The translations under genes and the position numbers were made by a program. DNA of 64,000 bases from JAWXBA01 sp048499805 (GTDB taxonomy: Bacteria > Gemmatimonadota > Gemmatimonadetes > Gemmatimonadales > GWC2-71-9). Shown here piece after piece: positions 50,419 to 59,099 of this stretch; within the stretch, counting starts at the first letter, position 1; every line of letters starts with the position of its first letter. The notes below the pieces were generated by a model that did not search any database, had not been told where the DNA came from, and saw nothing but the letters and a program-made list of their open reading frames with translations. The stretch covers positions 62,001 through 126,000 of the forward strand of contig JASNZF010000001.1 in the NCBI GenBank assembly GCA_048499805.1, read 5' to 3'.

Positions 50419-51474
50419 ATGGCATTGTACAGGGCACGCCCCCTTTCCCTCTCCCTCGCCTTCCTGCTTGCTCCGCTGCTGCCTGTCGGCCTGGCGGCCC
50501 AGGCCCCCACCCTGGTCGACCAGTCAATTCCCGACAGCCGCGTGCTGTTCATTGCCGTCAGCGCCCCGACCCCGCAGGTGGTGTGGCTGGCTGGCTCGCG
50601 GGGGACCTGGGCCCGGACCCGCGACGGGGGGACCACCTGGGAGACGGGAGTCGTGCCGGGTGCCGATTCGCTCCAGTTCCGCGATGTCCACGCCCTCGAC
50701 GCCCGCACCGCCTGGCTGCTGTCGATCGGCAACGGCGAGGACTCGCGCATCTACCACACCACCGATGGTGGCGCCTCGTGGACCGAGCAGTTCCGGAACA
50801 CCGACCCCAAGGCGTTCTACGACTGCTTCGCCTTCTGGGACGCCCGGCGCGCGGTGGTGGTGAGCGATGCGGTGGACGGCCGCATGGTCATGCGGCGGAC
50901 CGCCGATGGTGGCGGGCGCTGGGACCTGGTCGAGGGGTTGCCGCCCGCGGTGGAGGGCGAGGGGTACTTCGCCGCCAGCGGGACCTGCGTGGTGACCCTC
51001 GGCACGAGCCACGGCTGGTTCGGCAGCGGGGCGGGGCGGGTGGCCCGGGTGGGGCGGACCACCGACGGGGGCCAGACCTGGTCGATCGTCAACACGCCGA
51101 TCATCCAGGACACCCCGACGGCGGGGATTGCCACCGTGGCGTTCTTCGATCAGCGTCACGGCCTGGTGCTTGGCGGCGACCTGAGCCGGGCCAACGACTT
51201 CACCGACAATGTCGCCGAGACGACCGACGGCGGGGTGACCTGGGCACTGGTGGGGCGGCCGACCTTTCCGGGCGGGGTGTACGGCTCGTCGGTGGTGCCG
51301 GGGCGGGCCGGTACCGTCGTCGCCGTGGGGCCCAGGGGGGCATCGTGGAGTGCCGATGCCGGCCGGACGTGGCAGGCGCTGGATGACCGGAACTTCTGGA
51401 GCGTGGGGTTCGCACCGGATGGCACCGGCTGGATGGTGGGAACGAACGGGAGGATCGTGCGGGTGCGGTTCTGA
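50419..51474 (+). CDS. Exported Ycf48-like propeller protein
   Basis: 351 residues: signal peptide (LSLSLAFLLAPLLPVGLAAQ), then BNR/Asp-box propeller repeats, e.g. RTRDGGTTWETG, YHTTDGGASWTEQF, RTTDGGQTWSIV, ETTDGGVTWALVG. The shape resembles photosystem II assembly factor Ycf48, but in non-photosynthetic bacteria such proteins have no known role. ATG 50419 with GAGG upstream. Divergent from the ABC operon. Confidence 0.87.
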   Translation: MALYRARPLSLSLAFLLAPLLPVGLAAQAPTLVDQSIPDSRVLFIAVSAPTPQVVWLAGSRGTWARTRDGGTTWETGVVPGADSLQFRDVHALDARTAWLLSIGNGEDSRIYHTTDGGASWTEQFRNTDPKAFYDCFAFWDARRAVVVSDAVDGRMVMRRTADGGGRWDLVEGLPPAVEGEGYFAASGTCVVTLGTSHGWFGSGAGRVARVGRTTDGGQTWSIVNTPIIQDTPTAGIATVAFFDQRHGLVLGGDLSRANDFTDNVAETTDGGVTWALVGRPTFPGGVYGSSVVPGRAGTVVAVGPRGASWSADAGRTWQALDDRNFWSVGFAPDGTGWMVGTNGRIVRVRF

Positions 51475-51929
51475 GAGGTCCGAACCTCTTGCAGATGCAT
51501 CTGGACTGAGTGTCGCCCGTGGTGAAGCGTGGTCAATCGATAGCCACGGATTGCACGGATGGCACGGAGTCCTCCGATCCCGAGGACTCCCCTCCCACGA
51601 AGAAGCTCGTGATCGTTTCTTGGCAACTGCAGTGCTGGTGAGTCCCCCCCCCGGTGGAGTCGGGGGACAGCGGCCCTCGGGGCAAGCTGTTCACACAGAC
51701 ATCAAGGAATTGGCCTGGGGAGCGGGGGCTGGGCGTGGTGCTGGGCCTCCAATCCGCGTCATCCGTGCAATCCGTGGCTGTGGTTTGTCCGAAAACGCCA
51801 GACTGCACCCCGAACAATCTGCGCAATCTGCGTAATCTGCGGATTGTTCATGCCGCAAAGCACCTTGATTTCTGCGCTAAATCGTTGTTATATAAGGACT
51901 AACGCGATTTGAGCGTCGCCGGAGGATTC
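51475..51929. repeat. Intergenic region with long inverted-repeat element, before paaA
   Basis: No gene seen. Perfect 19-nt arms, AGCCACGGATTGCACGGAT (51542-51560) and its reverse complement (51761-51779), enclose about 200 nt. A second cluster of tandem ATCTGCG units follows at 51812-51848. Arms of the same sequence recur at 54657-54888. The paaA promoter lies at the end of the region. Confidence 0.75.
51865..51893 (+). promoter_or_regulatory. Predicted paaABCD promoter
   Basis: TTGATT (51865-51870), 17-nt spacer, TTATAT (51888-51893), ahead of the GGAGG and ATG of paaA. An AAATCG…CGATTT pair (51879-51884 and 51905-51910) flanks the -10 and could be an operator; no paa regulator gene is in the window. 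Confidence 0.55.
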
Positions 51930-52904
51930 ATGATGACACCCACCAAGACAATGCCCCAGGACAATCCCGCCCTGGTCCAGGCCTTCGAGGCCCGGATCAA
52001 GGCCGGCGAGACGATCGAGCCCAAGGACTGGATGCCCGAACGCTACCGGAAGCAGCTGATCCGGATGATGTCCCAGCACGCCCACTCCGAGATCGTCGGC
52101 ATGCTTCCCGAGGGGAACTGGATCACCCGCGCGCCCAACCTCCGCCGCAAGATGGCGCTGCTGGCCAAGGTCCAGGACGAGGCGGGCCACGGCCTCTACA
52201 TCTACTGCGGCACCGAGACCCTGGGCGTGAGTCGGGACGAGCTGGTGGACCAGCTACATGCCGGCGTGGCCAAGTACTCCAGCATCTTCAACTACCCGAC
52301 GCTCACCTGGGCCGACATGGGCGCCATCGGCTGGCTGGTGGATGGTGCCGCCATCGTCAACCAGACGGTGCTGGCCAAGGCGTCGTACGGGCCGTATGCC
52401 CGGGCGATGATCCGGATCTGCAAGGAAGAGAACTTCCACAAGCGGCAGGGCTACGAGATCATGGCTACCCTGGCCGCCGGCACCCCGGCCCAGAAGGCGA
52501 TGGCCCAGGATGCCCTCAATCGCTGGTGGTGGCCGTCGCTGATGATGTTCGGGCCCAGCGACGTGAACTCGCCGAACAGCGCCGAGCTGCTCAAGTGGCG
52601 GGTCAAGCGGAAGAGCAACGATGACCTGCGCCAGCGGTTCGTGAACCTGACGATTCCCCAGGGCCAGGCCATTGGCCTGACCTTTCCCGATCCGGACCTC
52701 AAGCACAACCCCGAGACCGGCGACTGGGAGTTCGGCCCGATCGACTGGGACGAGTTCATGGCGGTCATCCACGGCAACGGTCCCTGCAACCGCGAGCGGC
52801 TCGAGGCCCGGCGGGCCGCGCACGAGAACGGCGCCTGGGTGCGTGCCGCCGCCGAGGCGCACGCTGCCAAGCAGCAGGCCCGCCGCCACTCGACCGCCGC
52901 CTGA
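51930..52904 (+). CDS. paaA: Phenylacetyl-CoA epoxidase subunit PaaA
   Basis: Catalytic di-iron subunit of the 1,2-phenylacetyl-CoA epoxidase, 324 residues. Iron-site motifs are KVQDEAGHGLYIYCGTETLG and ICKEENFHKRQGYEIM. ATG 51930 has GGAGG 6 nt upstream; the next codon is also ATG. First gene of paaABCD, with paaB 7 nt downstream. Confidence 0.96.
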   Translation: MMTPTKTMPQDNPALVQAFEARIKAGETIEPKDWMPERYRKQLIRMMSQHAHSEIVGMLPEGNWITRAPNLRRKMALLAKVQDEAGHGLYIYCGTETLGVSRDELVDQLHAGVAKYSSIFNYPTLTWADMGAIGWLVDGAAIVNQTVLAKASYGPYARAMIRICKEENFHKRQGYEIMATLAAGTPAQKAMAQDALNRWWWPSLMMFGPSDVNSPNSAELLKWRVKRKSNDDLRQRFVNLTIPQGQAIGLTFPDPDLKHNPETGDWEFGPIDWDEFMAVIHGNGPCNRERLEARRAAHENGAWVRAAAEAHAAKQQARRHSTAA

Positions 52905-52911
52905 GGACACC

Positions 52912-53214
52912 ATGACCGACACCCCGCAGGACGCCTCGCAGTGGCCGCTCTGGGAGGTCTTTACCCAGCCCGGACTCGGCAAGCCCCACGAACACGCCGG
53001 CAGCGTGCACGCTCCCGACGCCGAGATGGCGCTCCAGAATGCCCGCGACGTCTACACCCGGCGCGGCGAGGCGGTCAGCCTCTGGGTGGTGCCCGCCAAC
53101 CAGATCGTGGCGTCGAGCCCCTCGGACAGCGGGCCGTTCTTTGATCCCGGCAACGACAAGCCGTATCGGCACCCGAACTTCTACAAGTCCCCGAAAGGGG
53201 TGAGGATCTTCTAG
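52912..53214 (+). CDS. paaB: Phenylacetyl-CoA epoxidase subunit PaaB
   Basis: 100-residue structural subunit that bridges PaaAC pairs: WPLWEVFTQPGLGKPHEHAG, SVHAPDAEMALQNARDVYTR and a C-terminal DPGNDKPYRHPNFYKSPKG. Begins 7 nt after paaA. Between it and paaC lies a 120-nt inverted-repeat element. Confidence 0.96.
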   Translation: MTDTPQDASQWPLWEVFTQPGLGKPHEHAGSVHAPDAEMALQNARDVYTRRGEAVSLWVVPANQIVASSPSDSGPFFDPGNDKPYRHPNFYKSPKGVRIF

Positions 53215-53340
53215 GTGAGGGGTGAGAAGTGAGAGGTGAGAGGGAAATGCTGTCCCAGGTCTCCATCCATGTGACGCCAGAGGATCCCTCCCCATTGGCC
53301 GCTCCCCCTTACCTCTCACCTCTTACCTCTTACCCGGTAG
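53215..53340. repeat. Inverted-repeat element between paaB and paaC
   Basis: Tandem GTGAGA-like units (53221-53243) face their reverse complement (CCTTACCTCTCACCTCTTAC…, 53307-53334) around 60 nt. It sits inside the paa operon and could form a long RNA hairpin between paaB and paaC. Confidence 0.75.
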
Positions 53341-53350
53341 GCCATCTGCA

Positions 53351-54106
53351 ATGAGCGACCATCTGTTCACCTACCTCTGCCGCCTTGGCGATGACCGCCT
53401 GGTCCTGGGCCACCGGCTCTCCGAGTGGGCGGGCCATGGCCCGATCCTCGAGGAGGACATCGCCCTCAGCAACATCGCGCTCGACCTGCTGGGCCAGGCC
53501 ACCAACTTCCTGGCCCTCGCGGGCCGGGTCGAGGGGCAGGGACGCGACGAGGACGCCCTCGCCTTCTGGCGCAGCGATGTGGAGTTTCAGTGCACCCGGT
53601 TGGTCGAGCTGGCGATCGGTGACTTCGGGTTCACGATGGCTCGCCAGCTCCTGTTCGACGCCTACAGCGTGCACCTGCTCGATGCGCTGACCCGCTCCAG
53701 CCACGCGGAGCTCGCCGCGCTGGCGAGCCGTGCGCTGAAGGAGGACCGCTATCACCTGCGGCACAGCGCCGAGTGGGTGGTGCGGTTGGGCGACGGGACC
53801 GAGGAGAGCCATGGGCGTATCGCCCGCGGGCTCGAGGCGTGCTGGCGGTTCACGGGGGAGCTGTTCGCCCCGGATGCCGTGGATGATGCGCTGGTGGCGG
53901 AAGGAGTCGCCGCGGACCTGGCGATCGTGCGGGAGCGGTGGCTGGAGACGGTGCGCGAGGTGCTGCAGCGCGCCACCCTGGAGCTGCCCGCCGGTGAGCA
54001 GGGCCCGCCACCCAATGTCGGTCGTGGGAGCCACACCGAGCACCTGGGGCACCTGCTCTCGGTCATGCAGATCACCGCCAGGTCGCATCCCGGCGCGACG
54101 TGGTAG
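53351..54106 (+). CDS. paaC: Phenylacetyl-CoA epoxidase subunit PaaC
   Basis: 251-residue ferritin-like subunit paired with PaaA: LGDDRLVLGHRLSEWAGHGP, LEEDIALSNIALDLLGQATN, and ALKEDRYHLRHSAEWVVRLG. ATG 53351 directly follows the inverted-repeat element, with a poor Shine-Dalgarno. Confidence 0.95.
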   Translation: MSDHLFTYLCRLGDDRLVLGHRLSEWAGHGPILEEDIALSNIALDLLGQATNFLALAGRVEGQGRDEDALAFWRSDVEFQCTRLVELAIGDFGFTMARQLLFDAYSVHLLDALTRSSHAELAALASRALKEDRYHLRHSAEWVVRLGDGTEESHGRIARGLEACWRFTGELFAPDAVDDALVAEGVAADLAIVRERWLETVREVLQRATLELPAGEQGPPPNVGRGSHTEHLGHLLSVMQITARSHPGATW

Positions 54107-54114
54107 GCGGAAGG

Positions 54115-54606
54115 GTGTCGATCACGATCGATCAGGCCTGGGACGCACTCCGCGGGGTGCCCGATCCCGAGGTGCCGGCGCTTTCCGTGGTGGACCTGGG
54201 GATCATCCGTGGCATCGAGGTGACCGACGCGGGCATGCGGGTGGACGTGACCCCGACCTATTCGGGGTGCCCCGCCCTGGACGTCATTGAACGGGAGATT
54301 GGGCGGGCCCTGGAGACCGCCGGGGCGGAAACGGTCGAGGTGCGCCGGGTCTTCACGCCTCCCTGGTCCACCGACATGATGACCGACACCGGGCGCCAGC
54401 GGCTCAAGGCCTATGGCATCGCCCCGCCGGGGCCGGTGGTCGCCGAGCCGCTGGTGTCGTTCGGGCCAACCGTGCGGAAGGTCGAGTGCCCGTTCTGCAA
54501 TTCACCCGATACGGTGCTGCGGAGCGAGTTCGGCGCGACAGCGTGCAAGGCGCTGTACTCCTGCCGGAGCTGCCAGCAGCCGTTCGAGCACTTCAAGGCA
54601 TTCTAA
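54115..54606 (+). CDS. paaD: PaaD, epoxidase maturation protein
   Basis: 163-residue MIP18/DUF59-type protein: VPDPEVPALSVVDLGIIRGI, TPTYSGCPALDVIE, VFTPPWSTDMMTDTGRQRLK, and a C-terminal four-Cys zinc ribbon (ECPFCNSPDTV … YSCRSCQQPF). It is thought to help assemble the iron centres of the epoxidase. I start at GTG 54115 (GGAAGG just before); a GTG at 54100 overlaps paaC and is possible. Last gene of this paa operon. Confidence 0.93.
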   Translation: MSITIDQAWDALRGVPDPEVPALSVVDLGIIRGIEVTDAGMRVDVTPTYSGCPALDVIEREIGRALETAGAETVEVRRVFTPPWSTDMMTDTGRQRLKAYGIAPPGPVVAEPLVSFGPTVRKVECPFCNSPDTVLRSEFGATACKALYSCRSCQQPFEHFKAF

Positions 54607-54984
54607 TGGCGGGCTTTGGGTGGCGGCTCGCGATTGGACAGATTCGAACTGCATGCGCCACGGATTGCACGGATGCCACGGAGTGGGTCGAACGCCGGGC
54701 GGGGCCCCGCTCGGGCAAGCAGCTACCCGTTGGTTGTGAGTTGCACTTCCCAGGCAACGCCGTCCGAGGAACTGGGTTGGAGCGACCCAGGTCGCCGAGG
54801 GAACCTTCCCCCCAACTCTTCGAGCCCTGTGTAGAGCACCAGGTTTCTCGAAGGCGGATGAATCCGTGACATCCGTGCAATCCGCGGCTCCAGTTTCGCT
54901 CTGACGTGAACCTTGGGCAGCGATGCAATCGAGGTTCGCCTATCTCCCCCACCAAGCCAGGACTTTCCCCAAGCCGCGACCGGT
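54607..54984. repeat. Intergenic region with second copy of the GCCACGGATTGCACGGATG element
   Basis: Arms at 54657-54675 and 54870-54888 (one mismatch) enclose about 195 nt. The arms match those at 51542-51779, but the interiors differ. The region lies between the convergent ends of paaD and the E2 gene. No gene seen. Confidence 0.75.
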
Positions 54985-56310
54985 TTACCCCCAGCCCTCG
55001 ATGACCTTGACCCATTCGCTCAGGAACCGGTTGGCCTGGAACCCGTCCAGCACCCGGTGGTCGATCGTCAGCGTCACATAGATCATCGGCCGGATCTCGG
55101 TCACCTCGTGGGTGTACGACTGTGCCACCACCACCCGCTTCTCCATCCGGCCGATGCCGAGGATGGCCGACTGCGGCTGGTTGATGATGATCGGCGTGGC
55201 GATGATGCTGCCGCTGACCCCGTGGTTGGAGATCGTGAACGTGCCCTTCTGGACATCGGCCGGCGTCAGCCCACCCGATCGGGCCCGCTCGGTCAGGTCG
55301 GTGAGCCGGTTGGCGGTATCGAGCAGGTCCAGGGTCTGGGCCTGGTGGATCACCGGCACGATCAGCCCGCCATCCTCCAGCGCCGTTCCCACGCCAACGT
55401 TGCAGTCATCGAACAGTTCCAGCGCGTCGTCGTGCCAGCGGCTGTTCACCTCGGGCACGGCCTGGAGCGCGCGGACCGTGGCCTGCACGAAGTAGGCGGT
55501 CAGGGTCAACCTGGCACCGCGTGCCTCCGCCTCCGCCCGGTTCCGCTCGCGGTGCAGCAGCACCTTGGTGAGGTCGGCGTCGAACACCGTCGTGACGTGC
55601 GGCGCGGTGGCCACGCTGTGCACCATGTGCGCCGCGATGCTCTTCCGCATCTGGGTGTGCGGCACCATGCGGGACGGGATGCCGGACGGCGGGGCAGCGG
55701 GGCGGGGGGGCAGGGGGGCCGTCGGGGACACCGCTCCCCGACTCGCCGATGCGGTGGCCACACCCGACGCGACGGCCGCCTCCACGTCCTCGGCGGTGAT
55801 CCGACCACCTCGGCCGGTGCCCTGAACCTGGTCGGCCTCCAGACCGTGCTGCTGCAACAGGCGCCGGACAGCCGGCGAGAGCATAGTCGATCGATCCGCT
55901 GGTTCAGTGCCCCCCTCGGTCGCTGACTCACCGACCCGCCGACCCGCTGACCCGCTGTCTCCCCCGGCCCCGCGGCCCCGCGGCCCCCCTGCCTCGCTGC
56001 CCCGCTGCCCCGCTGCCCCGCTGCCCTGCGGTTGTTCGGACCCGCCGACCCGCTGACCCGCGGACCCGCCCCCGGCGATCCGCCCCACCACCTCCCCGGG
56101 CTGCACCGTGTCGTCCACCGTGCGGAGCACCTCCTGCAGCACCCCGTCGGCCGGCGAGGCGATCTCCACCGTCACCTTGTCGGTGCTGAGCTCCAGCAAC
56201 GGTTCATTGACCGCGACCCGGTCTCCCACCTTCTTGAACCAGGTGGCGACCACGGAGGTGGTTCCCTCGGCGTTGTCAGCGGGCAGGACGATGTCGATCA
56301 GGTCGGTCAC
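54985..56310 (-). CDS. 2-oxoacid dehydrogenase E2 acyltransferase
   Basis: 441-residue lipoyl-dependent acyltransferase of a branched-chain 2-oxoacid dehydrogenase type complex. Lipoyl domain at residues 1-80 (LSTDKVTVEIASP, lipoyl-Lys45); Gly/Arg/Ser-rich linker at about 82-140; E1/E3-binding domain (SPAVRRLLQQHGLEADQVQG) near 145-177; catalytic domain ending in TLTIDHRVLDG with the active His-Asp. The linker is coded by tandem GC-rich repeats. It follows the E1 gene by 89 nt on the same strand. Confidence 0.92.
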   Translation of the reverse strand: MTDLIDIVLPADNAEGTTSVVATWFKKVGDRVAVNEPLLELSTDKVTVEIASPADGVLQEVLRTVDDTVQPGEVVGRIAGGGSAGQRVGGSEQPQGSGAAGQRGSEAGGPRGRGAGGDSGSAGRRVGESATEGGTEPADRSTMLSPAVRRLLQQHGLEADQVQGTGRGGRITAEDVEAAVASGVATASASRGAVSPTAPLPPRPAAPPSGIPSRMVPHTQMRKSIAAHMVHSVATAPHVTTVFDADLTKVLLHRERNRAEAEARGARLTLTAYFVQATVRALQAVPEVNSRWHDDALELFDDCNVGVGTALEDGGLIVPVIHQAQTLDLLDTANRLTDLTERARSGGLTPADVQKGTFTISNHGVSGSIIATPIIINQPQSAILGIGRMEKRVVVAQSYTHEVTEIRPMIYVTLTIDHRVLDGFQANRFLSEWVKVIEGWG

Positions 56311-56399
56311 GGTGCCAACTCCACAAAGAGTGGTGGCCGGTGGGGATCCACCCGGTCACGCGACAGTTGTTCCAGGCAGCTGCGGGGTTCGCCCGGCCC

Positions 56400-58463
56400 T
56401 TACACCTCGATCAGGGCGACCATCCGCTCCGCGATCGACTCCACCGACGGCAGGATCGCGTCCATCATCGGGACGTTGTACGGCGTGGGGATGTCGGGCA
56501 CCGCCATCCGCTGCACCGGCGCGTCGAGGTGGAAGAATCCCTCGTCGGCCACCGCGGCGACCACCTCGGCGCCAAAGCCCGCCGTCAGGGTGTCCTCGTG
56601 CACGACCAGGCACCGTCGGGTCTTCTGGACCGACGCGAGGACTCCGGCGCGGTCCCAGGGCGCAATCGTTCGCAGGTCGAGCACTTCCACGGCATACCCG
56701 CTCTCGCGGCCGGCCGCCTCACACCGTTCCACCATCGCCCCCCAACTCACCACCGTCAGGGCGTCGCCCTCGGTGATCACTCGCGCCCGCCCCATCGGGA
56801 GCAGGTAGTCGTCCCCGGGGTAGGGGCGGCGGGCCCAGACCCCGTCCAGCAGGGCCCGGTGCTCGAAGAAGATCGTCGGGTTGTTGCCGCGGAGTGCCGC
56901 GCGCAGCAGCCCCACGGCGTCCTCCGCGTTGCTCGGCACGCAGACCTGCCAGCCGGGCTGGTGGGCCCACACCACCTCGCCACAGACGCTGTGCCACGGA
57001 TCGCCACACTTGGGGGCGTACCCGCCCGGCATCCGCACCACGATCGGCGCGGCGAACCGGTTGGCAGTACGCCACCGGATGGTGCCGCAGTTGTTGAGCT
57101 GCTCGGTGGCAGGGTCGGCGTACTTGCGGAACTGGATCTCGGGCACCGGCAGGAGCCCCGAGATGGCCAGGCCCACGGACCGGCCGATGATCCCCTCCTC
57201 GGAGAGCGAGGTGTCGAAGACACGCTGGGCACCGAATTGATCCTGCAGTCCCATGGTGGCGGCGTGGACCCCGCCCTTCGGGCCGACATCCTCGCCGAAG
57301 ACCAGGACCCGTGGATTGGTGCGCAACTCGTGCTCCAGGGTGCGGCGGATCGCCGTGAGCATGTTGATCCGGGGGCCCTCCGGGGATGGCTCCTCGCGAT
57401 GGTCCGGAAAGGGGTGACCCAGCGGGTGCAGCCCGCCCCGAAGCTGCAGGTCCAGGGTGCCGTCGGCGCGCTGCTCCGCAAACCGGTGCCGGGTCACTGT
57501 CGCGGGGTCGGGTTCGGGGCGCGCCAGCGCCGCCTCGAGTGCCGCCGTGACGTCGGTCGCGGCCTGGCGCTCGACCTCCTCCCACTCACTCCGGGTCAGC
57601 AGTCCGTCGAGCAGGAATGCCTTGAGCTTGGGCAGGGGGTCGTTGGCCTGCTCCTCCTCCAGGAGCCCCGGCGGCTTGTAGGCTTGGGTGTCCTGGCCGG
57701 AATGGCCGCTGAGCCTGGGAACGGTGAGCCGGAGCAGCGCCGGTCCCTTGCCCGAGCGGACATGGGCCACCGACTTGGCGATCAGCCGCGACGCCTCCTC
57801 GGGGTCGGTGCCGTCGCCATCCCGGATCGACAGGTTCCGGAAGGACGCCAGGTTCTCCGCGATGTTGCCCCCAGGCGTCTGGAACCGGGAGGGGACCGAG
57901 ATCCCGTAGCCATTGTCCTCGATGTAGAAGAGGAGTGGCAGCTCGAGCGTCGTCGCCATGGTGAGGGAGGACCAGAACCCGTTGGTGGCCACCGACGCCT
58001 CGCCGCCGAGGACGACCGCCATCGCGTCGCGCCAGGAGTCGTCCTGGAGGACGTCGCGATGATAGGTGATGGCCTGCGCCCACCCCGCCGACGGGGTGTA
58101 CTGCGAACCGACATCCCCGCTCATCGGCAGCACCGTCGGGCCGCCGGGATTGGGCAGATTGCAGACCACGCCGATGTCCCGCCCGTCGCTGAAGCCCCCG
58201 GACTTGCCCATCGGGCCGGCAAAGGCGTCGGCGAGCGGCAGCCCCATGGTCAGGAGCAGGGGGCGCGAGCGGTAATACGCGCCGGCGGCATCGTGGGGAT
58301 GGTTCAGCAACTGCCCGAGGATGATCTGGGGGACATCATGCCCCCGGGCGCTGAACTGGTAGAGGACCTTCTTCTCGGGTACGAGCTGGTTCTCCTCGAT
58401 GTCGTCGATCCGCCGCGACACCAGGGTGAGGTAGGCCACCCGCTTCCAGTCAATGGCGTTCAT
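56400..58463 (-). CDS. Fused alpha-beta E1 of branched-chain 2-oxoacid dehydrogenase
   Basis: 687-residue thiamine-diphosphate enzyme with both E1 subunits in one chain. Alpha part (about 1-330): YQFSARGHDVPQIILGQLL, GDVGSQYTPSAGWAQAI and YIEDNGYGISVPSRFQTPGG. Beta part (about 365-687): MLTAIRRTLEHELR, VLVFGEDVGPKGGVHAATMG, VFDTSLSEEGIIGRSVGLAI. The enzyme decarboxylates 2-oxoacids such as 2-oxoisovalerate. No E3 gene is near. Its placing inside the phenylacetate cluster suggests shared acyl-CoA catabolism. Confidence 0.93.
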   Translation of the reverse strand: MNAIDWKRVAYLTLVSRRIDDIEENQLVPEKKVLYQFSARGHDVPQIILGQLLNHPHDAAGAYYRSRPLLLTMGLPLADAFAGPMGKSGGFSDGRDIGVVCNLPNPGGPTVLPMSGDVGSQYTPSAGWAQAITYHRDVLQDDSWRDAMAVVLGGEASVATNGFWSSLTMATTLELPLLFYIEDNGYGISVPSRFQTPGGNIAENLASFRNLSIRDGDGTDPEEASRLIAKSVAHVRSGKGPALLRLTVPRLSGHSGQDTQAYKPPGLLEEEQANDPLPKLKAFLLDGLLTRSEWEEVERQAATDVTAALEAALARPEPDPATVTRHRFAEQRADGTLDLQLRGGLHPLGHPFPDHREEPSPEGPRINMLTAIRRTLEHELRTNPRVLVFGEDVGPKGGVHAATMGLQDQFGAQRVFDTSLSEEGIIGRSVGLAISGLLPVPEIQFRKYADPATEQLNNCGTIRWRTANRFAAPIVVRMPGGYAPKCGDPWHSVCGEVVWAHQPGWQVCVPSNAEDAVGLLRAALRGNNPTIFFEHRALLDGVWARRPYPGDDYLLPMGRARVITEGDALTVVSWGAMVERCEAAGRESGYAVEVLDLRTIAPWDRAGVLASVQKTRRCLVVHEDTLTAGFGAEVVAAVADEGFFHLDAPVQRMAVPDIPTPYNVPMMDAILPSVESIAERMVALIEV

Positions 58464-58670
58464 CGTCCGTCCAGGCTGTGCAATTCACGACTCCCAATAA
58501 TGGTGAGGGCGTCCAGACGTTCACGCGGAGCCGCGGAGAGGAACACCGAGCCGCGGAGCTGCGCTCGTTCCATCCCCATGAACCGCGGAGCGCCATGGGT
58601 TGTGGGGTCCCTTCGCGGCTTGCGCTTCACCTCCGCGTCTCCGCGTGATGGTGGTTCTACTGAAGCGTGC
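58464..58670. repeat. Inverted-repeat element between paaI and E1
   Basis: TCACGCGGAGCCGCGGAG (58521-58538) and its near reverse complement (58631-58648, one mismatch) enclose about 90 nt, with further CGCGGAG units inside. No gene seen. Confidence 0.75.
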
Positions 58671-59099
58671 TTACTCCACCAGCGACCGCTCCGTCGCGTA
58701 GACCGTGCCGCGGAACAGCGCCACGACCCCCGCGTCCTGGTTGGTCACCGTCACCCGATAATAGCCGATCCGGCCGCCGACGTGCTCCGCCTCCGCCGTG
58801 GCGGTGAGGGTGTCGCCGACCCGGGCCGGCCGCGGATACCGGATGCCGTTCTCGATGCTCATCGTCACCCGGCCGTGGGTGTTCGAGGCGAAGGCCAGCG
58901 CGCTGTCGGCCAGGGAGAAGGCCACGCCGCCGTGGCAGACCCCGAATCCGTTGGTCATCTCCGGGCGGACCACCATGCGCACCACCGAGCGCTGCGGGGC
59001 GATCTCGGTCACCTCCATCCCCATCCAGGCGGTGAACCGATCCTCCGCCAGCATGGTGCGGACGCAGCGCTCCGCCAGGGCCTGCGGCGTTTCATCCAT
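58671..59099 (-). CDS. paaI: Acyl-CoA thioesterase PaaI
   Basis: 142-residue hotdog-fold thioesterase that rescues CoA from dead-end intermediates: EMTNGFGVCHGGVAFSLADS with the catalytic Asp, then AFASNTHGRVTMSIENGIRY. The start is uncertain among 59099, 59111 and 59120; ATG 59099 overlaps the paaH stop by 8 nt and marks coupling. Confidence 0.92.
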   Translation of the reverse strand: MDETPQALAERCVRTMLAEDRFTAWMGMEVTEIAPQRSVVRMVVRPEMTNGFGVCHGGVAFSLADSALAFASNTHGRVTMSIENGIRYPRPARVGDTLTATAEAEHVGGRIGYYRVTVTNQDAGVVALFRGTVYATERSLVE

